DNA of 16,766 bases from assembly GCA_050730675.1 (NCBI GenBank), contig JBOHNM010000092.1:1-16766 (forward strand). The letters are read 5' to 3'. The notes below the pieces were generated by a model. That model was not told where the DNA came from, ran no database searches, and was given only the letters and a program-made list of their open reading frames with translations. This DNA is from JBOHNM01 sp050730675. Lineage in GTDB: Bacteria; Planctomycetota; Phycisphaerae; Phycisphaerales; UBA1924. Positions within the stretch are counted from its first letter, which is position 1; the number at the start of each line of letters is the position of its first letter. A program made the translations under genes and the position numbers. This document shows, piece after piece, positions 1-5,747 of the stretch.

Positions 1-1
1 A

Positions 2-643
2 ATGGCCATGCGCACCCGCCGTGTCCTTTTTCGAGCCATCGTCGCAGCCTCGCTCGTGCTCTCGCTGCTGGCCGCAGCGGTGTGGGTGCGCAGCTATTAC
101 GTCGCGGACCTTGTACAGCACTCGACAGGCGAACTCGAATCACCACCGGCGGCGGCCCCGACAAAGGAAGACCCATTCGCGGCGGACTGGCGGCACCACC
201 AGCACACGCTGCTGGCGCGGCACGACTATGGGCTGCTCTATCTCACACGCCGGCACTATACCAGCTACCGCGAGAAGCGTGAAGAACTCGGTGACTGGGA
301 TCGTCAGCGCGGCTGGGACTACATGGCATTCCCACCCGGCAAGCCTCCGTTCAGCCAACCCGCTCATTTCAACACCATCGCTGACTGGTCCGCGCTGGGG
401 ATGAGCGTGCAGCCGTTCAATAAGGGTGGCGAAGAGGGGTACGTTGTGGCGCTGCCCTACGCACTGGTCCTTCTGCTGGTCGGCTGGCCTGCGGCGTGGT
501 GGGGCCTGCACTCCTGGCGTGTCCATCGGCGGCGACGTGCCGGGCTGTGCCTGAAGTGCGGGTACGACCTGCACGGGGCTCGCGGCCCCTGCCCGGAGTG
601 CGGCAATATCCCGGTTCTTCCGCGCCAAACCCCGACGGCTTGA
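2..643 (+). CDS. Membrane protein with C-terminal zinc-ribbon tail, function unknown
   Basis: The protein has about 213 residues. It has an N-terminal membrane segment (about residues 10-30) after an Arg-rich start, a polar domain of about 110 residues, a second hydrophobic segment (about 145-170) and a basic linker. It ends in a CxxCGYDL...CPEC ribbon with Cys at 183, 186, 197 and 200. This layout (two TM segments, extracytoplasmic middle, cytoplasmic ribbon behind an Arg patch) recurs in many Phycisphaerae proteins of unknown role, and I infer a Zn-binding cytoplasmic tail. ATG codons lie at 2 and 8, and the gene sits at the window edge, so the true start could be 8 or further upstream. No Shine-Dalgarno can be judged. 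The substrate or partner is unknown. Confidence 0.75.
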   Translation: MAMRTRRVLFRAIVAASLVLSLLAAAVWVRSYYVADLVQHSTGELESPPAAAPTKEDPFAADWRHHQHTLLARHDYGLLYLTRRHYTSYREKREELGDWDRQRGWDYMAFPPGKPPFSQPAHFNTIADWSALGMSVQPFNKGGEEGYVVALPYALVLLLVGWPAAWWGLHSWRVHRRRRAGLCLKCGYDLHGARGPCPECGNIPVLPRQTPTA

Positions 644-713
644 TTCTGTTCGCACCAAGGATGCTGTGGGCGGAGTCCCCACCCCGGACGAGCGTCTTTC
701 CTAACCTTTGGGC

Positions 714-1883
714 ATGACCACGATCTCCTCCACGGGCAAGGCCGGCGCGAAGACCAGTTCTCCCACTCCCGGATCAACCGGCCGCATCTTCAACTTCAAC
801 GCGGGACCGTCGTTCATCCCCGACGAGGTCATCCGGCAGATCCAGGAGGACATCTGGAACTTCAAGGGCACCGGGATGGGGATCCTGGAGCACAGCCATC
901 GCGCCAAGGTCTACGACCAGGTGCTGCACGAGGCCGAGGACTCGGTCCGCCAGATCGCCAAGGTCCCCGCCAACTACCGCATCCTCTTCATGACCGGCGG
1001 CTCCACCAGCCAGAACTACATCGTCCCCACCAACTTCCTCCACCCGGGCCAGACCGGCGACTACATCGTCACCGGGTACTGGGCCGAGCGCAGCTTCGAT
1101 GACGCTAAGCCCTGCGGCAAGGTCCACCTTGCCGCGTCAAGCGCCGACCAGAAGCACTCGTACATCCCGTCGGATGCGCAGACCAAGTACTCCGAAAAGC
1201 CGGCGTACGTCCACTTCACCAGCAACAACACCATCTACGGCACGCAGTGGCACCGGTTGCCCAACGCCCCCGCGGGCGTGCCGCTGGTCTGCGATGCGTG
1301 CAGCGACATCTACTCGCGGCCGATCGACGTGACCAAGTATGGTCTCCTCTACGCCAGCGCCCAGAAGAACCTCGGGACCACCGGCACAACGGTGGTGATC
1401 GTCCGCGACGACCTCATCGAGGGCGGCCGCAAGGACATCCCGCGCATGCTCCAATACCGCACGTTCGCCAAGGACGTGAGCATGCCCAACACGCCACCGG
1501 CGTTTGCGATCTACACCGTCGGCTTGATGGCCAAGTGGATCATCGCGCAGGGCGGGCTGACGGCGATGTCCAAGCGCAACACCGACAAGGCCAAGGTCAT
1601 CTACGACGCGCTCGACGCCACCAGCGGCTTCTGGCACGCCCACGCCCGCAAGGAAGACCGCTCGCTCATGAACATCGTCTTCCGCGCCAAGGGCACGGCC
1701 AAAGTCGCCGGCGACGCCCTCGACAAGCAGTTCATGGAAGAGGCTAAATCCCATGGCATGGACGGCCTGGCCGGCCACCGCGCCACCGGCGGCATGCGGG
1801 CCAGCACCTACAACGCCTTCCCGAAGGCCGGGTGCGACGCCTTGGCCCAACTCATTCGCGATTTCGCCCAGCGGAACGGGTAG
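714..1883 (+). CDS. serC: Phosphoserine aminotransferase (SerC)
   Basis: SerC is a PLP enzyme that converts 3-phosphohydroxypyruvate plus glutamate to phosphoserine in cytoplasmic serine biosynthesis. It can also act in pyridoxal-phosphate synthesis. The family start 'IFNFNAGPS' lies at about residues 25-33. The phosphate/cofactor loop 'TGGSTSQ' follows. The PLP lysine is K218 in 'SAQKNLG', and near the C-terminus is 'GHRATGGMRASTYNA', a SerC hallmark. I chose the ATG at 714; a TTG two codons upstream (708) is also possible. Neither has a clear Shine-Dalgarno. The protein has 389 residues, slightly longer than the usual ~360, because of a Ser/Thr/Gly-rich N-terminal extension of about 23 residues. 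No serA or serB is next to it, so it appears to be a single-gene unit. Confidence 0.93.
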   Translation: MTTISSTGKAGAKTSSPTPGSTGRIFNFNAGPSFIPDEVIRQIQEDIWNFKGTGMGILEHSHRAKVYDQVLHEAEDSVRQIAKVPANYRILFMTGGSTSQNYIVPTNFLHPGQTGDYIVTGYWAERSFDDAKPCGKVHLAASSADQKHSYIPSDAQTKYSEKPAYVHFTSNNTIYGTQWHRLPNAPAGVPLVCDACSDIYSRPIDVTKYGLLYASAQKNLGTTGTTVVIVRDDLIEGGRKDIPRMLQYRTFAKDVSMPNTPPAFAIYTVGLMAKWIIAQGGLTAMSKRNTDKAKVIYDALDATSGFWHAHARKEDRSLMNIVFRAKGTAKVAGDALDKQFMEEAKSHGMDGLAGHRATGGMRASTYNAFPKAGCDALAQLIRDFAQRNG

Positions 1884-1986
1884 TCGACGAACCACAGCTT
1901 GCCCAAACTGCCGTTCAATCCTCCAAGGTGAGCCCTCCCTTGGTCCCCGAAGCCCGCGGATTCCTGCTGAAATCCGAGTAGAAACC

Positions 1987-2003
1987 CGCGCGAAGATCGC
2001 GCG
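1987..2003. promoter_or_regulatory. Perfect 7-bp inverted repeat between serC and the next promoter
   Basis: CGCGCGA (1987-1993), an AGA loop and TCGCGCG (1997-2003) form a perfect hairpin or palindrome. It ends 9 nt before a TTGACA -35 box. It has only AATTCCCC after it rather than a T run, so it could be a weak serC terminator or a DNA-binding site for the downstream promoter. The sequence does not decide between these. A weaker CCAAGG/CCTTGG pair lies upstream at 1923-1943. Confidence 0.35.
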
Positions 2004-2012
2004 AATTCCCCT

Positions 2013-2041
2013 TTGACACCCACCGGATAACGTGGTACATT
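2013..2041 (+). promoter_or_regulatory. Sigma70-type promoter of the sorting-tail protein
   Basis: The -35 box is TTGACA at 2013-2018 (6/6 to consensus). It is followed by a 17-nt spacer and TACATT at 2036-2041 (4/6), which is preceded by TGG, an extended -10 signature. Transcription would start near 2048, giving a leader of about 75 nt before the ATG at 2123. This is the best promoter in the window. Confidence 0.75.
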
Positions 2042-2050
2042 GTCCAAGTG

Positions 2051-2120
2051 AACGGGTGTCCCCGTTGACGTCATCGACGGCCCGACCCGTCAAACTGGCC
2101 GAGAGGCCATGGAGAGAGAG
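2051..2120 (+). promoter_or_regulatory. Structured 5' leader with GNRA-type hairpin next to a purine-rich RBS
   Basis: Three potential stems lie in the leader. The first is AACGGG/CCCGTT (2051-2056 with 2061-2066). The second is TTGACG with CGTCAA spanning about 2065-2092. The third is a 5-bp TGGCC/GGCCA stem closing a GAGA tetraloop (2096-2109). The last ends just before the Shine-Dalgarno GGAGAGAGAG (2111-2120), which leaves the RBS single-stranded. Such 5' stems often stabilise abundant mRNAs; that role is inferred here. Confidence 0.4.
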
Positions 2121-2122
2121 CG

Positions 2123-3310
2123 ATGAACAAGCTTGCTATTTCCACCGTTTTGTTGCTGGCTGTTGGTGGTACTGCTCAGGCGCAGTTCTTCGCCAGTGGC
2201 CCGGCCGATCCGGTCGTCCTTCGCATCGGCAGCGGCGCGACAACCGCCAGCGGGGTGGCGGCGCCGGTCCAAGCACAGCACTACCTCAACGGCGTTGCTT
2301 CCCAGGCAGTACCTGCCTCGATCACCGATTTCGCCAGCGGCGCAAGCGGCGTCGACCGCCTGACACTCACCACGTCGGCCACGTCCGAGGGCCTCCTGAC
2401 CAACTCGATGGACATGGGGTATGTCGTGCTCGCGGGCTACAACGCCGCCGGCGGCACCGCGGCTGTGGCGGGCGCTACGGCCAACGCCGACCGCATGAGC
2501 GGCTTCGCCCCCGTCGGCTCGACCGGTCTGACCAGCATCAGCGGCGTGACGAGTCTGATCGGCACCCAGGCCACCGCCTACGCCGCCAGTTCCGTCCGCA
2601 GCGCCACCTCTCGCAGTGGGGTCGGCTCGGATACATGGAGCGGCGGCACCGGCACGGGCTCCACCGGGGGCGTGCGCTACGCCAACACCAACACCCTCAC
2701 TTCCGCGACCGTGACCAACATGCGCGCGGTGGACATCTACGCCAGCAACCTCTACGCATCGGCCAGTTCCGGCTCCTTCCTGGGGGTGAATGCCTACCAA
2801 GGAGGCGGCCTGCCGACCACCTCGGGCAACACCATCATCAACCTCATCAACACCGGCGCCGGCTCTAGCGCCTACGAGTTCGCCTTCACCAACACCGGCA
2901 ACTCGTTAGTTGGCGGGGCCAACGTGCTCGACCCGGTTTCGGGTTACCGCATCTGCTACGTCGCCGACGACCGCGCCAGCGCCTCGGGCGGCATCCAGCG
3001 CTGGGAATACACCGGCTCAGCTTGGACGCTTCAGTACACCCTGCAACTCGGCGCCGTTGGTCAGTCCCTGGGTGCCCGCGGCCTCGCCGGGTACTTCGAC
3101 GGCACCAATAATGTCCTCTACGCCACTAATGCGTCCGGTACAGGCCTCTACCAGATCACTGACACAGGTGCCGCGGCTTCGGCAACGCAACTGGCCAGCG
3201 CGGGAGCCAACAACGTCTTCCGCGGCGTGGCTCTCGCCGTGCCCACCCCCGGCGCCGCCGCCCTCATGGGCATCGGCGGCCTCCTCGTCTCTCGCCGCCG
3301 CCGCGCCTGA
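2123..3310 (+). CDS. Secreted protein with PEP-CTERM-like sorting tail
   Basis: The protein has 395 residues. It begins with a Sec signal peptide: MNK, a hydrophobic stretch, and predicted cleavage after AQA at about residue 20. The body is low in charge and rich in Gly, Ala, Ser, Thr and Asn, as in exported beta-rich surface proteins. It ends with PTPGA, the hydrophobic segment 'ALMGIGGLLV' and SRRRRA, the three-part tail of PEP-CTERM-type sorting signals in the variant common in Phycisphaerae. I infer export followed by processing by an exosortase-like enzyme, which is not encoded here. The start is fixed by GGAGAGAGAG just upstream. The gene is a single transcription unit with its own promoter (2013-2041) and terminator (3342-3372). 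I recognise no catalytic domain; residues ~260-370 ('YRICYVADDRAS', 'GYFDGTNNVLYAT') resemble repeated beta-propeller-like blades but only loosely. Confidence 0.85.
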   Translation: MNKLAISTVLLLAVGGTAQAQFFASGPADPVVLRIGSGATTASGVAAPVQAQHYLNGVASQAVPASITDFASGASGVDRLTLTTSATSEGLLTNSMDMGYVVLAGYNAAGGTAAVAGATANADRMSGFAPVGSTGLTSISGVTSLIGTQATAYAASSVRSATSRSGVGSDTWSGGTGTGSTGGVRYANTNTLTSATVTNMRAVDIYASNLYASASSGSFLGVNAYQGGGLPTTSGNTIINLINTGAGSSAYEFAFTNTGNSLVGGANVLDPVSGYRICYVADDRASASGGIQRWEYTGSAWTLQYTLQLGAVGQSLGARGLAGYFDGTNNVLYATNASGTGLYQITDTGAAASATQLASAGANNVFRGVALAVPTPGAAALMGIGGLLVSRRRRA

Positions 3311-3341
3311 TGCGCGGGGCAGGACCATCGCGCACAATCCG

Positions 3342-3372
3342 CGGCCCCGGATCACCAGATCCGGGGCCGTTT
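3342..3372 (+). terminator. Intrinsic terminator of the sorting-tail protein gene
   Basis: There is a perfect 12-bp GC-rich stem (3342-3353 with 3358-3369) and an ACCA loop, followed by TTTGCGTT. It lies 32 nt after the stop codon at 3310. The stem is very stable; the U tract is short. Confidence 0.8.
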
Positions 3373-3440
3373 GCGTTATCCGCACATCGCCCAGTGATAC
3401 GACTACTGCGAACCGGCCATCGATGCACCATTCCTGTTCG

Positions 3441-3566
3441 TCCCTGCGACGCTCGTTTGAATCCATGCGGCGCAGTTCTGCGTCCATGCGGCACTCCTCT
3501 GCATCCATGCGGCGCGACTCCGCGTCAATAGGGCGCGGCTCCGCATCCATGCGGCGCGGCCGCGCT
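3441..3566. repeat. Six tandem copies of a 21-bp repeat
   Basis: Units begin at 3441 (degenerate), 3462, 3483, 3504, 3525 and 3546. The core is TCCATGCGGCGC followed by a variable nine bases. The period is exactly 21 bp, with no spacers. Because 21 is a multiple of 3, every frame repeats as a heptad: the minus strand would read RRMDAEx and the plus strand SASMRRx. No start, RBS or conserved domain supports translation of either, so I list it only as a repeat. Confidence 0.85.
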
Positions 3567-3814
3567 GCGTGCTTGGGGCCGCGCACAGCCTGCGCCGGAT
3601 GCGTTGCGGCGATGGGAAGCACGCTTTTATCCGGCCCGCCGTGCCGGCGACGGAACCCATGCCGACGTGCACCAAACGCCACGACTCCCCACGCCGCCGC
3701 GGAAGAAACGCCTTCGCTGTGATTCCGATAAACTCGCGTTCGCGGTGGGGGTCGGCCCTTCCCATCGCGTCTCGGCGTTTGCATGCCGAGGCGCCATGCC
3801 GAAAGGCCCGTCTC

Positions 3815-4138
3815 ATGCGTCGTTCCACCGTCATCATCACGCTTGTGATCCTCGGCGGTGTCGCCCTCCTCCTGCTCACCACGTGCAACTCGTGTCAGCC
3901 GTCCACTTGGGGAAATGGCTGGGGCTCCTCCTCCGGCGGCACCGGCAGCGGCTCCCGAGGCGGCGGCTGGGGGAATAGCTGGGGCTCGTCGTGGGGCGGG
4001 GGCGGCTCGTCGGGGGGGTGGGGGAGCGGCAGCTCTTCCAGCGGCAAGAGCGTTGGCGGGAGCAGTTCCTCCAGCGGCGTCTCGCGCGGCGGCTTCGGCG
4101 GCTCCGGTCACGCCGCGGGCGGTGGGAGTTCCTCGTGA
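3815..4138 (+). CDS. Small Gly/Ser-rich envelope protein, YjfM/YgiB (DUF1190)-like by context and C-terminal motif
   Basis: The protein has 107 residues. It begins with MRRS and a strong hydrophobic segment (about residues 5-22) ending 'LLLLTTC', a possible but imperfect lipobox with Cys at 23. The rest is Gly/Ser/Trp-rich with GGW, GNSWGSS and Ser runs, and the C-terminus carries 'SRGGFGGSG'. E. coli YgiB/YjfM are lipoproteins whose C-terminus contains a very similar TRGGFGES motif, and they are encoded directly before YgiC/YjfC, as here. The shared RGGFG motif and gene order make it a probable much-shortened counterpart; overall similarity elsewhere is low. The start is supported by GAAAGG at 3801-3806, 8 nt before the ATG. 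The stop codon overlaps the next start in a GTGA arrangement, implying translational coupling. The function is unknown; I infer an envelope anchor or sensor partner of the ATP-grasp enzyme. Confidence 0.75.
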   Translation: MRRSTVIITLVILGGVALLLLTTCNSCQPSTWGNGWGSSSGGTGSGSRGGGWGNSWGSSWGGGGSSGGWGSGSSSSGKSVGGSSSSSGVSRGGFGGSGHAAGGGSSS

Positions 4139-5295
4139 ACCGCTTCACCACCACGCCCAGGGCCGATTGGCAGAAGACCGTTGAGTCGCAGGGGCTGATC
4201 TACCATACCGCCGAGGCCGAAGAGCCGGGCGGCGACGACATCCCCTACTGGGACGAGTCGGCGTACTACGGCTTCTCCTCGCGCGAGATCGATGCCCTCG
4301 AACGCGCGACGCAAGAACTCGACAAGCTCTGCCTCGAGGCCTGCGAGCACATCATCACCGAAAAGCTATGGGACAAGATCGGCATCGATTCGGCGGCGGG
4401 AGAACTCGTCACCAAGAGCTGGGAGACCGACGAGATCTCGATCTACGGGCGCTTCGACCTGGCGTTCGACGGTTCCGGTCAGCCCAAGCTGCTGGAGTAC
4501 AACGCGGACACGCCGACCTCGCTCGTCGAGGCGGCGGTGATCCAGTGGTACTGGATGAAGGACAAGTTCCCCGCGTTCGACCAGTTCAATTCGCTGCACG
4601 AGCGGCTGATTGAAGCGTGGGGGCGCGTAAAGGACGAACGGGCAGGCGATGGTGGAATGGTCTGGTTCAGCGCCATGGCCGACAGCATCGAGGACTTCAT
4701 CACCATCACCTACCTGCGCGACACCGCGACGCAGGCGGGGCTGCAGACCGCCGACATCCCCGTGGAGCAGATCGGTCACCACGCGGCCCGGCACGAATTC
4801 ATGGACCAGCAGGAGCGGGTGATCACCGACCTCTTCAAGCTCTACCCGTGGGAGTGGCTGCTGGCCGACCAGTTCGGGCGGCACATCGCCACCGCGAGCA
4901 CCCGCTGGCTCGAGCCGCCGTGGAAGATGGTCCTCTCCAGCAAGGGCATCCTCGCCGTGCTGTGGGAGCTATTCCCAGACTGCCCTTACCTGCTGCCCGC
5001 GACGTTCGACCTCGCCGCGGCGGGATCGAGCTACGTGCGGAAGCCGCTGCGCTCGCGTGAGGGGGCCAACGTCCGCATCGTCCGCCCCGGTCTCCCCGCC
5101 GTCGAGACCGAGGGCCCATACACCGGCGCCTGCGTCTACCAGGCGTACCACGAGTTGCCGACGTTCGATGGCCGCCACCCCGTGATCGGGAGCTGGATCG
5201 TCAACGGCTACGCCTGCGGCATCGGGATCCGTGAGGATTCCTCGCTCGTCACCGGCAACCTCTCGCGCTTCATCCCGCACGTCATCACGCGCTGA
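4135..5295 (+). CDS. Glutathionylspermidine synthase-family ATP-grasp amidoligase (YgiC/YjfC type)
   Basis: The protein has 386 residues, the same length as E. coli YgiC, and is recognisably similar along its whole length. Landmarks are 'IYGRFDLAFDGSG' and 'NADTPTSLVEAA' (from residue 123), then 'DQFNSLHERLIEAW' and 'LFKLYPWEW'. The ATP-grasp signature is K303 followed by SREGANV, and 'GSWIVNG' (352) leads to 'GIGIRED' near the C-terminus. The family ligates an amine to a carboxyl group using ATP, glutathione to spermidine in Gss. The YgiC/YjfC branch lacks the amidase half, and its true substrate is not established. It starts at GTG 4135, inside the previous gene's stop codon. DUF350 follows 35 nt downstream. 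Together with its neighbours it resembles the yjfL-yjfM-yjfC set. I expect a cytoplasmic enzyme working with membrane partners. Confidence 0.92.
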   Translation: MNRFTTTPRADWQKTVESQGLIYHTAEAEEPGGDDIPYWDESAYYGFSSREIDALERATQELDKLCLEACEHIITEKLWDKIGIDSAAGELVTKSWETDEISIYGRFDLAFDGSGQPKLLEYNADTPTSLVEAAVIQWYWMKDKFPAFDQFNSLHERLIEAWGRVKDERAGDGGMVWFSAMADSIEDFITITYLRDTATQAGLQTADIPVEQIGHHAARHEFMDQQERVITDLFKLYPWEWLLADQFGRHIATASTRWLEPPWKMVLSSKGILAVLWELFPDCPYLLPATFDLAAAGSSYVRKPLRSREGANVRIVRPGLPAVETEGPYTGACVYQAYHELPTFDGRHPVIGSWIVNGYACGIGIREDSSLVTGNLSRFIPHVITR

Positions 5296-5330
5296 CCGCG
5301 CGACGGCCTCGCTCCACAAGGAACCCAGAC

Positions 5331-5609
5331 ATGCCCACGCTCCTCCTGCTCGCACAGACCGCCGCCGATACTGCCGATCACTCGCACTCGTCGATCCACG
5401 CAATGCTGCACCAGATCTTCGGCGCGATCATCTTCGGCGTCATCGGGATCGTCCTGCTGCTGGTCGGCTTCAAGCTCTTCGACTGGATCACCCCCAAGAT
5501 CGACGTGCAGCACGAACTGGCCGAGAAGGGGAACATCGCCGTCGCGATCGTCGTGGCCGCCATCCTGCTCGGTCTGAGCATCATCCTGACCCGCGTAGTT
5601 GGGGGATAA
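5331..5609 (+). CDS. DUF350 (YjfL-like) small membrane protein
   Basis: The protein has 92 residues. It has a short His-containing N-terminus ('DHSHSSIHAML') and a first TM segment at about 30-50 ('IIFGVIGIVLLLVGFKLFDWITP'). A short charged loop follows ('DVQHELAEKGN'), then a second TM segment at about 68-90 ending VVGG. The FKLFDWITP...ELAEKGNIAVAIV pattern is characteristic of DUF350. E. coli YjfL is a DUF350 protein encoded beside yjfM and yjfC. The start is supported by AAGGA at 5318-5322, 8 nt before the ATG. It is the third gene of the cluster. The biochemical role is unknown; from association with the amidoligase I infer an inner-membrane component of the same pathway. Confidence 0.88.
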   Translation: MPTLLLLAQTAADTADHSHSSIHAMLHQIFGAIIFGVIGIVLLLVGFKLFDWITPKIDVQHELAEKGNIAVAIVVAAILLGLSIILTRVVGG

Positions 5610-5661
5610 CGCCCGATACCGAAACTGCCCGGTCCGTTCGGCTCGCATTCGCTGGGGAATG

Positions 5662-5670
5662 TGGTAGATT
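5662..5670 (+). promoter_or_regulatory. Extended -10 promoter element before the M1 peptidase gene
   Basis: TGG-TAGATT (TAGATT at 5665-5670, 4/6 to consensus) carries the TGn extension. The ten bases GTGGTAGATT differ by one base from the GTGGTACATT at the verified-looking promoter near 2036. No good -35 is visible 17 nt upstream, as is common for extended -10 promoters. Transcription would start near 5677, which fits the TTG start at 5745. Confidence 0.5.
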
Positions 5671-5730
5671 CTGCTGGTGCCCACCGCACGCGGACGGCGT
5701 CGGGCGGGCTCCTCGTGTGGGATCCGTTGC

Positions 5731-5747
5731 AGGAGCCTCCCCCCTTG
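5731..5747 (+). promoter_or_regulatory. Shine-Dalgarno and TTG that set the M1 peptidase start
   Basis: AGGAG at 5731-5735 lies 9 nt before TTG at 5745-5747. Translating from there gives a short hydrophobic signal-peptide-like N-terminus. GTG codons at 5661 and 5715 are in frame but have no Shine-Dalgarno, and 5661 would lie upstream of the predicted transcript start. Confidence 0.6.

Larger units (their letters stand above)
3311..3814. other. Intergenic region without a supportable gene
   Basis: This 504-nt gap holds the terminator at 3342-3372 and the 21-bp tandem repeats at 3441-3566. From 3567 to 3814 I see no convincing gene, RNA or promoter. The only notes there are a weak TAAACT box at 3729-3734 without a -35, and the repeated ATGCCGA at about 3783-3802. 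Open frames cross the region on both strands, but they run into the terminator or neighbouring genes and look like GC-driven shadows. Confidence 0.6.

Noticed and set aside
666..682. GTGGG/CCCAC hairpin before serC as a terminator
   Set aside because: Only a 5-bp stem with no T run. Too weak to call.
3441..3566. CRISPR array
   Set aside because: The units are contiguous 21-bp repeats with no unique spacers and no cas genes nearby.
3017..4111. A 364-codon minus-strand frame containing the RRMDAEx heptads
   Set aside because: It overlaps the end of the sorting-tail protein, its terminator and the YjfM-like gene. No start with RBS or recognisable domain was seen outside the repeat.
5661..5744. 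GTG at 5661 as the M1 peptidase start
   Set aside because: It has no Shine-Dalgarno, overlaps the extended -10 element and would place polar residues before the signal-like segment. TTG 5745 has AGGAG at 9 nt. Kept as an alternative only.
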